In this document: one piece after another, positions 1-6,684 of the stretch
How positions within the stretch are numbered: position 1 is the stretch's first letter
Layout: each line of letters opens with the position of its first letter
Source: Ignavibacteriaceae bacterium
GTDB taxonomy: Bacteria > Bacteroidota > Ignavibacteria > Ignavibacteriales > Ignavibacteriaceae
Assembly: GCA_025449775.1 (NCBI GenBank)
Contig: JANWIS010000131.1
Location: forward strand, 1-9,796
Direction: 5' to 3'
DNA: 9,796 nucleotides
Program-made: the position numbers and the translations under genes
The notes under the pieces: generated by a model
The model's input: only the letters and a program-made list of their open reading frames with translations
Databases searched by the model: none
Told to the model about the DNA's origin: nothing

Positions 1-1
1 G

Positions 2-445
2 GGGACAGTTAACTATGGTGAAATTAATTATGTAGATGTACCGGATAAAAAACATACTTATCAGACTGAATTCAACGTTGACAACTTAACAAGCTTACCA
101 AGAGTCGATGTAATTGCAATCTATGAAGATGCCCCTGGTGATTTGATAAAAGCAGCAGTTGATCTTGGAGCAAAAGGAATTGTTACAAGCGGACTTGGTA
201 ACGGTAACTTAACAGATGCTTGCGTTGAAGCCTTAAAGTATGCACGTGAGAAAGGTGTAGTTGTTGTTCGAGGTTCGCGTGTTATCACAGGGTTCGTCGG
301 AAGAAATATTGAACTCGATGATGATGCACTCGGATTTGTTGCATCGTATGAACTTATTCCTTCCAAATCCAGAGTACTGTTACGACTTGCTCTTTTAAAT
401 ACTCAAGATCCGACAAAGATTCAAGAATATTATGAAATTTATTGA
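2..445 (+). CDS. ansB: Type II L-asparaginase, C-terminal 147 residues (5' end outside window)
   Basis: Hydrolyses L-asparagine to L-aspartate and ammonia. The reading frame is open from base 2 to the TGA at 443-445, so this is the C-terminal part of a gene that begins upstream; an internal TTG at 143 is not the start. The visible part aligns with the end of E. coli AnsB: the GLGNGN loop (around 193-210), the VVRGSR.ITG segment, ELDDDALGFVAS, and the terminal helix KSRVLLRLALL.TQDP.KIQ. In E. coli AnsB the second Asn of GNGN (N248) and the Glu before VDD (E283) are supplied to the neighbouring subunit's active site, and both are present here. The threonine nucleophiles and any signal peptide lie outside the window. 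Type II enzymes are usually periplasmic; that is family knowledge, not visible here. It is followed 48 nt later by a C4-dicarboxylate carrier and then aspartase, a coherent asparagine-catabolism cluster. Confidence 0.93.
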   Translation, partial: GTVNYGEINYVDVPDKKHTYQTEFNVDNLTSLPRVDVIAIYEDAPGDLIKAAVDLGAKGIVTSGLGNGNLTDACVEALKYAREKGVVVVRGSRVITGFVGRNIELDDDALGFVASYELIPSKSRVLLRLALLNTQDPTKIQEYYEIY

Positions 446-493
446 TCTGAAATAGAGATCATAAAAATAATTTAAATATTAATTGGTGCAGCA

Positions 494-1825
494 ATGATGT
501 GGATTGAACTTCTGATAATCTTCACTTGCATTGTGATTGGTGCAAGGCTTGGTGGTATTGGATTAGGTACAATGGGTGGAATTGGTCTTCTTATTCTCGT
601 TTTTATTTTCGGACTTCCACCTGGTTCACCTCCTGGAATTGTACTGGGAATGATAATCGCAGTCATCACAGCATTGGCGTCAATGCAATCAGCTGGTGGA
701 TTGGATTACCTCATTTCATTCGCCACAAAAGTGATGAAAAAAAAACCTCAGTACATTACATTTGTTGCACCTTTTGTTACATACATTTTGATAATGGCAA
801 GCGGAACACAGCATGTAATTTATGCTTTGCTTCCTGTTATTGCAGAAGTTTCAACTAAAGCAGGTGTCAGACCAGAGAAACCTTTATCTATCAGTGTTAC
901 AGCATCAATGTATGGTATAATTTCCTCTCCTATTAGTGCTGCAACTGTTGCATTATTAGCTGCACTTGTTTCCTACAATGTTAGCTTACTTCAGATAATG
1001 ATGGTAATTATTCCTGCTTCAATATTAGGATTGGTTGTTGGAACTTTATCTATTGCATGGAGAGGTAAAGATCTTAAAGACGATACTGAGTACCAGGAAA
1101 AATTAAAATCAGGTCAAATCAAAGAAACAAGTTCCGCTGCCGAATTACCAAAAGAAAAAATTGGCAATGCACGCAATTCATTAATTGTATTCTTAACAGC
1201 AATTGTTATTGTCGTTGTTATCGGGATCTTTCCTCAACTTCGTCCGAGTTATGAAATGATTTCAGGAAACGAATCACTCTTCGAACAATTGGAAATGGGT
1301 GATGCGATAATGATCATCATGCTTGCAGCAGCAGGAATGATGATGATATTCTTCAAAGCAAAGCCAGCTGAAGCAGTTAAAGGAAGCATTATGAATGGAG
1401 GCATTGTTGCAGTAATTTCTATACTTGGTGTTTCATGGATGGGCTCATCTTTTTTTGAAGGTAACAGAGTAGAAATTGTTGGAGGAATATCAAACATTAT
1501 TCAGCAAGCTCCATGGGTACTTGCAGTTGGTTTGTTTGTTCTGTCAATGCTTTTGTTCAGCCAAGCTGCTACAGTTGTTACATTGATGCCGGTTGCAGTT
1601 GCTCTCGGAATGCCTTTGTGGGTTTTGATTGCAGTCTATCCTGCAGTAAACGGATTTTTCTTTTTACCAACTTACGGAACTGTTTTGGCAGCAGTTTCAT
1701 TTGACAGAACCGGAACAACGCGAATCGGAAAATATTTATTGAACCACAGCTTTATGCTTCCGGGATTAGTTATGCTCATTTCCACAACGTTCTTTGCGTT
1801 TATTATTAGTTCATTTTTATTATAA
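494..1825 (+). CDS. dcuB: Anaerobic C4-dicarboxylate carrier, Dcu family (DcuB-like), 443 aa
   Basis: Inner-membrane carrier that exchanges or takes up fumarate, aspartate or malate against succinate during anaerobic growth. The protein is very hydrophobic, with blocks typical of DcuA/DcuB: GARLGGIGLG (16-25), SAGGLDYL (66-73), QYITFVAPFVTYIL (86-99), SPISAA (145-150), a WRGKDL segment (189-194) opening the central hydrophilic loop, LPTYGTVLAA (391-400) and the tail FDRTGTTRIGKY..NHSF.LPG (403-424). The WRGKDL stretch, the PPG.P region near 42-47 and the FDR.GTT tail resemble E. coli DcuB more than DcuA, and the 443-residue length is close to DcuB; subtype is inferred. ATG 494 was chosen because the N-terminus matches family start positions; ATG 497 is equally possible. 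There is no strong Shine-Dalgarno, only GGTG at 485-488. It lies between asparaginase and aspartase in an apparent operon. Confidence 0.93.
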   Translation: MMWIELLIIFTCIVIGARLGGIGLGTMGGIGLLILVFIFGLPPGSPPGIVLGMIIAVITALASMQSAGGLDYLISFATKVMKKKPQYITFVAPFVTYILIMASGTQHVIYALLPVIAEVSTKAGVRPEKPLSISVTASMYGIISSPISAATVALLAALVSYNVSLLQIMMVIIPASILGLVVGTLSIAWRGKDLKDDTEYQEKLKSGQIKETSSAAELPKEKIGNARNSLIVFLTAIVIVVVIGIFPQLRPSYEMISGNESLFEQLEMGDAIMIIMLAAAGMMMIFFKAKPAEAVKGSIMNGGIVAVISILGVSWMGSSFFEGNRVEIVGGISNIIQQAPWVLAVGLFVLSMLLFSQAATVVTLMPVAVALGMPLWVLIAVYPAVNGFFFLPTYGTVLAAVSFDRTGTTRIGKYLLNHSFMLPGLVMLISTTFFAFIISSFLL

Positions 1826-1832
1826 AAAAATT

Positions 1833-1836
1833 GGAG
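1833..1836 (+). promoter_or_regulatory. Ribosome binding site deciding the aspartase start
   Basis: GGAG sits 6 nt upstream of ATG 1843, immediately after the stop of the Dcu gene. It fixes the aspartase start at 1843 and excludes the TTG at 1831, which would place the Shine-Dalgarno inside the coding region. The short spacing to the upstream gene supports co-transcription. Confidence 0.7.
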
Positions 1837-1842
1837 TCAATC

Positions 1843-3306
1843 ATGTTACTTAAACAAAAAATACTTTTATCGGTTATCATCGGAGTGATGCTTTTCCCAT
1901 CAGTTCTGTTTTCACAAGACGGATTCAGAACAGAAAGCGATTTACTGGGAGAAAAGCAAATACCAAATGATGCTTATTACGGTGTTCAAACTTTACGCGC
2001 GCTAGAAAATTTTCAGATCAGTGGACAAGTAACCAAAGATTATCCTGAATTAGTCAACGCTTTTGTATTGGTAAAGCTTGCAGCGATAAGAGCAAACTTT
2101 GATTCAGGTGCTCTTCCAAAATATGTTCTCGATGCAGTTGAAAAAGCATGTCAGGAAGTTTTAGGAGGAAAATATCACGATCAGTTTTTAGTTGATTTAT
2201 ATCAAGGTGGTGCTGGTACTTCTGCAAATATGAATGTGAATGAAGTGCTTGCAAACATTGCATTGGAAATGAGCGGGAAACAAAAAGGTGATTATGCTTA
2301 CATCGAACCTCACGATCATCTGAATATGTCCCAGTCAACGAATGATTCTTATCCAACATCACTTCACGTTGCATTGATTCTTATGAACCAAAAACTTCTT
2401 CCAGAGCTTGAAGCATTGATTGCATCTTTCGAAAAGAAGGGAAAAGAATTTGAAAATATTTTAAAGATGGGAAGAACTGAATTGCAGGATGCTGTGCCAA
2501 TGACGCTTGGTCAGGAGTTCTATGCGTTTGCTAATCAGCTGAAACCTTCAATCAATGAACTTAAACATGCCGAAGAAGAACTTTATGTAATTAATATGGG
2601 CGGAACTGCAATTGGTACTAAACTTACTGCTCAAAAAGGATTCGTAGAAAACTGTGCAAAACATCTTGCCGAACTCACAGGAAAGAAAATAGTTCCGGCA
2701 ACAGATTTAATTGCTGCAACATCTGATCTTTCCGGTTTTGTTAATTTTTCAAGTGCGTTGAATACGCTTTCAGTAAGACTTTCAAAAATAGCAAGCGATT
2801 TAATTCTTTTAGCATCAGGCCCAAGAACGGGATTGTTTGAAATAAATCTTCCAGCTTTACAGCCCGGTTCATCAATTATGCCGGGAAAAGTTAATCCGGT
2901 AATTCCTGAATTAGTCAATCTTGTTGCCTTCAGAGTTATGGGTAATGATGTTGCAGTAACTATTGCTTCAAAAACCGGACAGCTTCAATTAAATGCTTAT
3001 GAACCATTAGCATTATCAGCGATTCTTGAATCACAGAAACTGTTAACGAACACGATGAAAGCATTTAAAACGAGTTGTGTTGACGGAATTACGGCGAATG
3101 AAAATATTACTCAGAAATATATCGAGCAAAGTGTTGGTATTGTAACTGCATTAAATCCTGTACTCGGTTACGAAAAAACAACTGAACTTGCAAAAGAAGC
3201 TCTTGATACAGGTAAAGGAATTCTTGAACTTATCCGTGAGAAAAAACTTTTAACTGAAGATCAAATAAAAGAATTACTTGATCCAAAGAAAATGACCGGA
3301 CAATAA
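1843..3306 (+). CDS. aspA: Aspartate ammonia-lyase with an N-terminal export signal, 487 aa
   Basis: Catalyses reversible deamination of L-aspartate to fumarate and ammonia; member of the aspartase/fumarase superfamily. Family landmarks, numbered from ATG 1843: DAYYGVQTLRALENF (43-57, aspartase rather than fumarase form), GAGTSANMNVNEV (123-135), H.H.N.SQSTND (157-168), GRTELQDAVPMTLGQEF (210-226) and the catalytic flexible loop GSSIMPGKVNP (342-352) with S343/S344. Sequence identity to E. coli AspA is obvious throughout. The oddity is residues 1-25: two lysines, a hydrophobic stretch (about 8-22) and LFSQ, a Sec-type signal peptide. The core begins at about residue 28 (FRTESDLLG), where E. 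coli AspA begins. No in-frame ATG, GTG or TTG lies between the signal and the core, so the extension must be translated. ATG 1843 is preferred over TTG 1831, since that TTG overlaps the GGAG ribosome binding site. It starts 17 nt after the Dcu gene. Confidence 0.95.
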   Translation: MLLKQKILLSVIIGVMLFPSVLFSQDGFRTESDLLGEKQIPNDAYYGVQTLRALENFQISGQVTKDYPELVNAFVLVKLAAIRANFDSGALPKYVLDAVEKACQEVLGGKYHDQFLVDLYQGGAGTSANMNVNEVLANIALEMSGKQKGDYAYIEPHDHLNMSQSTNDSYPTSLHVALILMNQKLLPELEALIASFEKKGKEFENILKMGRTELQDAVPMTLGQEFYAFANQLKPSINELKHAEEELYVINMGGTAIGTKLTAQKGFVENCAKHLAELTGKKIVPATDLIAATSDLSGFVNFSSALNTLSVRLSKIASDLILLASGPRTGLFEINLPALQPGSSIMPGKVNPVIPELVNLVAFRVMGNDVAVTIASKTGQLQLNAYEPLALSAILESQKLLTNTMKAFKTSCVDGITANENITQKYIEQSVGIVTALNPVLGYEKTTELAKEALDTGKGILELIREKKLLTEDQIKELLDPKKMTGQ

Positions 3307-3389
3307 ATCATCATCATTATTATGTTGAGAGATTACTATGATGAATTTGATTTCCAGTAATACAATTTAAAAAATATTTTGGGAAAGCT

Positions 3390-4475
3390 ATGAACAACGA
3401 TCTTTCTAAAAAAGATTTAACACAAATCACCATCAGTGTTGTATTTATTCTATTGCTAATTATTGGAAGTGTTTGGGTTTTCATGCCGTTTGTAGCTGCA
3501 TTGATCTGGGCATCGATAATAGTAATCTCAACTTATAATTTTATGCTGAAGCTGCAGAAGATTCTCTGGAACAAGAAAGGTCTTGCTGTAACTGTGATGT
3601 TATTAATAATACTGATGATTGTTCTTGTTCCAATTGCTATGGTTGTTGGAACAGTAGCTATGAACATGACTGAAATTTCGGGCTGGTTCAGTTCACTTTC
3701 AGAATTACGATTTCAATCAGCCCCGGAATGGATGAGTGGAATTCCATTAGTTGGTTCACAATTGGCAGATGGATGGAATCAGGTTTCCTCATTACACAAC
3801 GATGAAATTTTAAAAAAAATAATTCCTTTTCTTGATGATGTTATAAAATGGTTTGTTGCAAAAGCCGGAGGATTTGGATTATTTATGATCCACTTCCTGT
3901 TAACTGTAATAATTTGCGGAATACTTTATTCAAAAGGCGATGTTGCTGTGAAAGGAATTAGAAATTTTGCAATACGTCTTGCAGGTAACAGAGGCAGCGA
4001 AATCATTACTCTCGCTGGACAAGCTGTTAAAGCAGTTACTATGGGTGTTGTAATAACTGCTCTAATTCAATCCGTTCTGGGTGGAATTAGTCTGGCAGTC
4101 TGCGGAGTTCCAAGAGCAGGTTTGCTCACTGCAATTATGTTTATTCTCGGACTATCTCAAATTGGCGCCTTGCCTGTTTTGCTTCCGTCAGTCATCTGGA
4201 AGTTTGCTTCAGGAGATCCGGTTTGGGGAACTGTACTTTTGATATTGGCAATAGTGGTTGGTGTTTCTGATAATTTTATCCGTCCGATTTTAATTAAGAG
4301 AGGTGCAGACCTTCCGATATTATTAATCTTTGCCGGAGTAATTGGAGGACTGATGGCTTTTGGAATAGTTGGGTTATTTATCGGCCCGGTTATTCTTGCA
4401 GTAACTTATACTCTATTAAAAGCATGGGTGAATGAAAATAAAACTCAATCACCTCAAAATGTAACAAGCACTTAA
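3390..4475 (+). CDS. ydiK: AI-2E family (YdiK/PerM-type) membrane transporter, 361 aa
   Basis: Polytopic inner-membrane protein of the AI-2E transporter family (formerly UPF0118). It aligns along its length with E. coli YdiK: an N-terminal TM cluster (about 14-30, 33-50, 65-90), a hydrophilic segment (about 95-150) including EWMSGIPLVGSQL, then further TM segments from about 162. Conserved blocks are RLAGNRG (196-202), GVVITALIQSVLGGISLAV (219-237), SQIGALPVLLP (256-266), DNFIRP (294-299), the GADLPILLIFAGVIGGL run (305-321) and GIVGLFIGPV (325-334). Transport substrates in this family are uncertain; autoinducer-2 export is only one reported role, and others are proposed to be Na+/H+ antiporters. 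The start at ATG 3390 matches the family N-terminus and has a weak GGGAAAG at 3381-3387. It lies 83 nt after aspartase, so it may be read through or separately transcribed; nothing ties it functionally to either side. Confidence 0.9.
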   Translation: MNNDLSKKDLTQITISVVFILLLIIGSVWVFMPFVAALIWASIIVISTYNFMLKLQKILWNKKGLAVTVMLLIILMIVLVPIAMVVGTVAMNMTEISGWFSSLSELRFQSAPEWMSGIPLVGSQLADGWNQVSSLHNDEILKKIIPFLDDVIKWFVAKAGGFGLFMIHFLLTVIICGILYSKGDVAVKGIRNFAIRLAGNRGSEIITLAGQAVKAVTMGVVITALIQSVLGGISLAVCGVPRAGLLTAIMFILGLSQIGALPVLLPSVIWKFASGDPVWGTVLLILAIVVGVSDNFIRPILIKRGADLPILLIFAGVIGGLMAFGIVGLFIGPVILAVTYTLLKAWVNENKTQSPQNVTST

Positions 4476-4485
4476 AAAAGAATTT

Positions 4486-4531
4486 CGATAGTTCATACTG
4501 ATTCGCTATTCGTTTCCTTTTTTTTATTTTT
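4486..4531 (+). terminator. Possible weak rho-independent terminator after ydiK
   Basis: CGATAG (4486-4491) can pair with CTATTCG (4506-4512) if one T is bulged, leaving a loop of 14 nt. It is followed by CC and a T-rich run (4518-4531, one interrupting A). The stem is short and AT-rich, so the call rests mostly on the T-run and its position 11 nt after the ydiK stop. Confidence 0.25.
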
Positions 4532-4648
4532 GAAGAAACCTTAACTGCAATCGGGCAAACCTTGATGAAGAATATAAACCAGCTAATTTGTCGGCTTTAT
4601 TGCTTAACGGAAGAAGAAATAAATATTGTTGAGAAAAGTTTAAAATAA
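4502..4648 (+). pseudogene. Relic of the C-terminus of an Eco57I-like/type IIG restriction-methylase
   Basis: A + frame is open from 4502 (after TGA 4499-4501) to TAA 4646-4648. Its last about 27 residues (from ATG 4565) read MKNINQLICRLYCLTEEEI followed by NIVEKSLK. This resembles the tail common at the extreme C-terminus of Eco57I-like/type IIG restriction-methylases and related N6-adenine DNA methylases, of the form IDxLVYxLYGLTEEEIxIVE. Differences from the usual form are conservative or single-base changes: N for D, I for V, C (TGT) for Y (TAT), C (TGC) for G (GGC). Upstream of about residue 4532 the frame encodes a phenylalanine-rich string from the T-run, with no methylase character and no catalytic motif, so only the tail remains. 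It reads as a decayed 3' fragment left by a deletion or rearrangement. The motif recognition is from memory of the family; a translated of a 27-codon small peptide cannot be excluded but is less likely. Confidence 0.55.
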
Positions 4649-4657
4649 TTTATATTG

Positions 4658-4664
4658 AAAGGAG
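4658..4664 (+). promoter_or_regulatory. Ribosome binding site of the carbonic anhydrase gene
   Basis: AAAGGAG ends 8 nt before ATG 4673, a strong Shine-Dalgarno at good spacing. It decides the start against TTG 4655. The same heptamer and the same 8-nt spacer precede the membrane fusion protein gene. Confidence 0.85.
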
Positions 4665-4704
4665 TTATTCAAATGGTGAATCTGAAAAAAATATCAGATG
4701 TTTT
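4658..4704 (+). repeat. Shared lipoprotein leader repeat, copy 1 (carbonic anhydrase)
   Basis: 47 nt matching 5500-5546 at 46 of 47 positions; the one mismatch is at 4692 (T) versus 5534 (G), which changes Ile7 to Arg7. It covers the ribosome binding site AAAGGAG, the 8-nt spacer TTATTCAA, the ATG and codons 2-10 plus two bases. Beyond it, ungapped similarity of roughly 60-65 percent continues for about 90 nt. Sequences upstream of the two copies do not align. Confidence 0.95.
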
Positions 4705-5407
4705 CGCTTTACTTCTTTTAGTATTTGTATCAGCTTTTCTCATTATGGGTTGTGTTGAGGAAGAAGTTGAAATAAAACCATTAAGGGAAAAAGTATTAAC
4801 TGCTGAAGAACAGGCTGCTCTTACACCCGATGAAGTTATCATACTTTTAAAAGAAGGCAATCTGCGGTTTATGAAAAATGATCTTACCGCAAGAGACCAC
4901 TCTGCACTTGTCAGGAACAGCAGTATCGGGCAATTCCCTAAAGCGATTATATTATCTTGTATCGATAGCCGTTTACCTGTAGAAGATATTTTTGATAGAG
5001 GAATCGGAGATATATTCGTTGTACGCATTGCCGGAAATTTTGTGAACGAAGACATCCTCGGCAGTATGGAATTTGCCTGCAAAGTATCAGGAGCTAAATT
5101 GATTTTAGTTTTAGGTCACAATAATTGCGGTGCTATAAAATCAGCAATTGATAATGTCGAATTAGGAAATATCACAGCGATGCTTTCCAAAATAAAACCG
5201 GCTACTGAACTAGCTTCCGGTTATCAGGGAGAAAAGTCCTCTAAAAACGGCGAGTACGTTCAAATGGTTTGTGAAAAAAATATAGAGAATACTATCAGTG
5301 AAATCAGAAAAGGAAGCCCGATTTTAAAAGAAATGGAAGAAAAAGGAGAAATCAAATTAGCAGGTGCTGTATATAATTTAAATACAGGCGAGGTTGATCT
5401 TCTATAA
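4673..5407 (+). CDS. Beta-class carbonic anhydrase, predicted lipoprotein, 244 aa
   Basis: Interconverts CO2 and bicarbonate. The beta-class zinc site is intact: CIDSR (96-100) gives Cys96 plus the Asp98/Arg100 dyad, and GHNNCG (148-153) gives His149 and Cys152. Other family blocks are ALTPDEVIILLKEGN.RF (49-66), the VEDIFDRGIGDIFVVRIAGN run (103-122), GSMEFA (130-135), LILVLGH (143-149) and the ending GAVYNLNTG (231-239). Residues 1-27 form a lipoprotein signal (KK, hydrophobic core, lipobox LIMG-Cys27), so the enzyme should be membrane-anchored outside the cytoplasm; Val at +2 suggests no inner-membrane retention, though that rule is weak in this group. ATG 4673 lies 8 nt after AAAGGAG; the TTG at 4655 overlaps that site and is rejected. 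Its first about 41 residues resemble those of the downstream fusion protein, a leader shared by unrelated proteins. It lies 107 nt upstream of that gene. Confidence 0.94.
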   Translation: MVNLKKISDVFALLLLVFVSAFLIMGCVEEEVEIKPLREKVLTAEEQAALTPDEVIILLKEGNLRFMKNDLTARDHSALVRNSSIGQFPKAIILSCIDSRLPVEDIFDRGIGDIFVVRIAGNFVNEDILGSMEFACKVSGAKLILVLGHNNCGAIKSAIDNVELGNITAMLSKIKPATELASGYQGEKSSKNGEYVQMVCEKNIENTISEIRKGSPILKEMEEKGEIKLAGAVYNLNTGEVDLL

Positions 5408-5499
5408 TTAATACCCAGAACATTTTCATGATATTTATATTTAACTTTGAGAAAGATTAAACGATTTCTGCAAAAATATTACTAAGTACTTTTTTTGTT
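5408..5499. other. Short AT-rich gap between carbonic anhydrase and fusion-protein genes
   Basis: 92 nt with no coding potential that I recognise. No clear terminator was found after the carbonic anhydrase stop, so read-through into the pump genes is possible. TTGAGA (5447-5452) and TATTAC (5477-5482) resemble promoter boxes, but the 24-nt spacing is too long for a normal sigma-70 promoter. Confidence 0.5.
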
Positions 5500-5506
5500 A
5501 AAGGAG
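5500..5506 (+). promoter_or_regulatory. Ribosome binding site of the membrane fusion protein gene
   Basis: AAAGGAG ends 8 nt before ATG 5515. The site and its spacer TTATTCAA are identical to those of the carbonic anhydrase gene and form the 5' part of the duplicated leader. Confidence 0.85.
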
Positions 5507-5546
5507 TTATTCAAATGGTGAATCTGAAAAAAAGATCAGATGTTTT
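5500..5546 (+). repeat. Shared lipoprotein leader repeat, copy 2 (membrane fusion protein)
   Basis: Second copy of the 47-nt leader described at 4658-4704, in the same orientation and 842 nt downstream, with a single difference at 5534. It includes the ribosome binding site AAAGGAG at 5500-5506, the identical untranslated spacer and the first ten codons of the fusion protein. Confidence 0.95.
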
Positions 5547-6684
5547 TATTTTATTTCTTTTAGGATTTGCATTAATCCTTCTGATTCCTGCTTGCGGTGA
5601 TGAGGAAGTTGTTGTAAAACCTCTGGAAGTGAAGGTAACAAAAGTTGCAGCCAAAGATGTTCCAATCACACGTGAATGGGTTGGACAAACTCTCGGTGCT
5701 GTTGATATAGAAATAAGAGCAAGAGTTGAAGGCTGGTTGCAGGGAATTCATTTCAAAGAAGGAAGCGAAGTTAAAAAAGGAACTCTCCTTTACACAATTG
5801 ATGCAACTGAATTGCGAGAAGCAGTTGCCCAGGCTGAAGGCAGAGTTGCTTCTGTTCAAACCTTGCTGATACAAGCCGAAGAAGATGTTAAAAGATATAC
5901 TCCCCTTGCAGAAGTGGGTGCAGTAAGTAAACGCGATCTTGAAATTGCTATTTCAAAATATGAATCAAAAAAAGGAGAACTTGATGCTGCACTTGCTTCA
6001 TTAAGTATTGCAAAGGTCAATTTAGGATATGCAACAATCAGTGCGCCGATCAATGGTTTAATTGGAATTTCTGCAGCACGAGTCGGAGATTTTGTCGGTC
6101 GTTTTCCAAATCCGGTTATACTTAACACAGTATCAAGAGTAGATTCTATTCATGTTCGCTTTTCAATATCCGAACAGGAATATCTTGAACTTATCAGACA
6201 ATTACGACAAATAGATAAGTCAGAATCTCACCAAAGAAGAGAACTTGAAATGGTTCTTGCCGATGGTTCTGTTTATGATCAAAAAGGATTTATAAGTTTT
6301 GCTCAGAGACAAATTGATGCAACAACAGGCACACTTCAGTTTGAAGCTTCTTTCCCAAATGATGAAAGAATTCTTAGACCGGGTCAGTTTGCAAAAATCC
6401 GGACAGTAGTTGAAAATCGAATAGGTGCACTTGTAATTCCTTCCCGTTCTATGACTGAACTGCAAGGACAGTACACCGTTTATATAGTCGATGAAAATAA
6501 TAAAGCACAATTACGTATTGTGAAAACTGCTTCGAGCTATGGTCAGTACACAGTTATTGAATCCGGATTAAACGAAGGAGATATAGTAATAATTGAAGGA
6601 ATGCAAAAAGTCCGGCCGGATATGGTTGTGGTTCCAGTCGAGTCTTCATTGAATGAAGAGAAAAAACCTGGGGAGAATAAGTAA
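5515..6684 (+). CDS. RND efflux periplasmic adaptor (AcrA/MexA-type membrane fusion lipoprotein), 389 aa
   Basis: Periplasmic adaptor linking an inner-membrane RND pump to an outer-membrane TolC-like channel. It has a lipoprotein signal (hydrophobic core 11-26, lipobox LIPA-Cys27), so it is probably lipid-anchored like AcrA and MexA. Domain order: first beta strands with EIRARVEGWL (66-75); half lipoyl domain FKEGSEVKKGTLLYTID (80-96); alpha-hairpin coiled coil about 97-170, with the tip RYTPLAEVGAVSKRDL (127-142) corresponding to the channel-docking region of AcrA; second lipoyl half with SAPINGLIG (176-184); beta-barrel (about 205-300) with ATTGTLQFEASFPN (269-282) and LRPGQF (287-292); and a membrane-proximal domain up to about 375 with GLNEGDIVIIEGMQKVRP (351-368). 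Start ATG 5515 lies 8 nt after AAAGGAG. Its TAA (6682-6684) overlaps the permease ATG by one base, so the two are translationally coupled. Confidence 0.95.
   Translation: MVNLKKRSDVFILFLLGFALILLIPACGDEEVVVKPLEVKVTKVAAKDVPITREWVGQTLGAVDIEIRARVEGWLQGIHFKEGSEVKKGTLLYTIDATELREAVAQAEGRVASVQTLLIQAEEDVKRYTPLAEVGAVSKRDLEIAISKYESKKGELDAALASLSIAKVNLGYATISAPINGLIGISAARVGDFVGRFPNPVILNTVSRVDSIHVRFSISEQEYLELIRQLRQIDKSESHQRRELEMVLADGSVYDQKGFISFAQRQIDATTGTLQFEASFPNDERILRPGQFAKIRTVVENRIGALVIPSRSMTELQGQYTVYIVDENNKAQLRIVKTASSYGQYTVIESGLNEGDIVIIEGMQKVRPDMVVVPVESSLNEEKKPGENK
6670..6675 (+). promoter_or_regulatory. Ribosome binding site of the RND permease inside the upstream gene
   Basis: GGGGAG lies within the last codons of the fusion-protein gene and ends 8 nt before ATG 6684. 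With the overlapping TAATG stop/start this indicates coupled translation and fixes the permease start. Confidence 0.8.

Larger units (their letters stand above)
4476..4654. other. Intergenic gap between ydiK and carbonic anhydrase
   Basis: This gap of about 180 nt separates the left and right gene groups. It holds a weak stem followed by a T-rich run (4486-4531) and, in one + frame, a relic of a restriction-methylase C-terminus ending at 4648. I see no convincing sigma-70 promoter with good -35 and -10 boxes at normal spacing. The right-hand repeat copy and its ribosome binding site begin at 4658, just beyond the relic's stop codon. Confidence 0.7.

Noticed and set aside
443..461. Inverted repeat TGATCT/AGATCA spanning the asparaginase stop codon
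   Set aside because: Only a 6-bp stem and no following T-run, so not a convincing terminator; short AT-rich palindromes are expected by chance here and the genes look co-transcribed.
1831..1842. TTG at 1831 as aspartase start
   Set aside because: It overlaps the GGAG ribosome binding site of ATG 1843, and the added four residues are not part of the signal peptide.
3322..3360. Twelve-codon + strand reading frame between aspartase and ydiK
   Set aside because: Too short, no ribosome binding site, and no recognisable motif.
3332..3361. ATTACT/AGTAAT stem after aspartase
   Set aside because: 6-bp AT-rich stem with an 18-nt loop and no T-run directly after it; not supported as a terminator.
4655..4672. 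TTG at 4655 as carbonic anhydrase start
   Set aside because: It runs through the AAAGGAG ribosome binding site; ATG 4673 has ideal spacing and matches the start of the repeated leader at 5515.
5403..5408. TATAAT over the carbonic anhydrase stop codon as a promoter -10 box
   Set aside because: No -35-like hexamer at 16-18 nt upstream; the match is expected by chance in AT-rich DNA.
5471..5497. CAAAAA/TTTTTTG complementarity with AAGTACTT palindrome upstream of the adaptor gene
   Set aside because: Pure A/T pairing around a long loop; too weak to call a terminator or attenuator.
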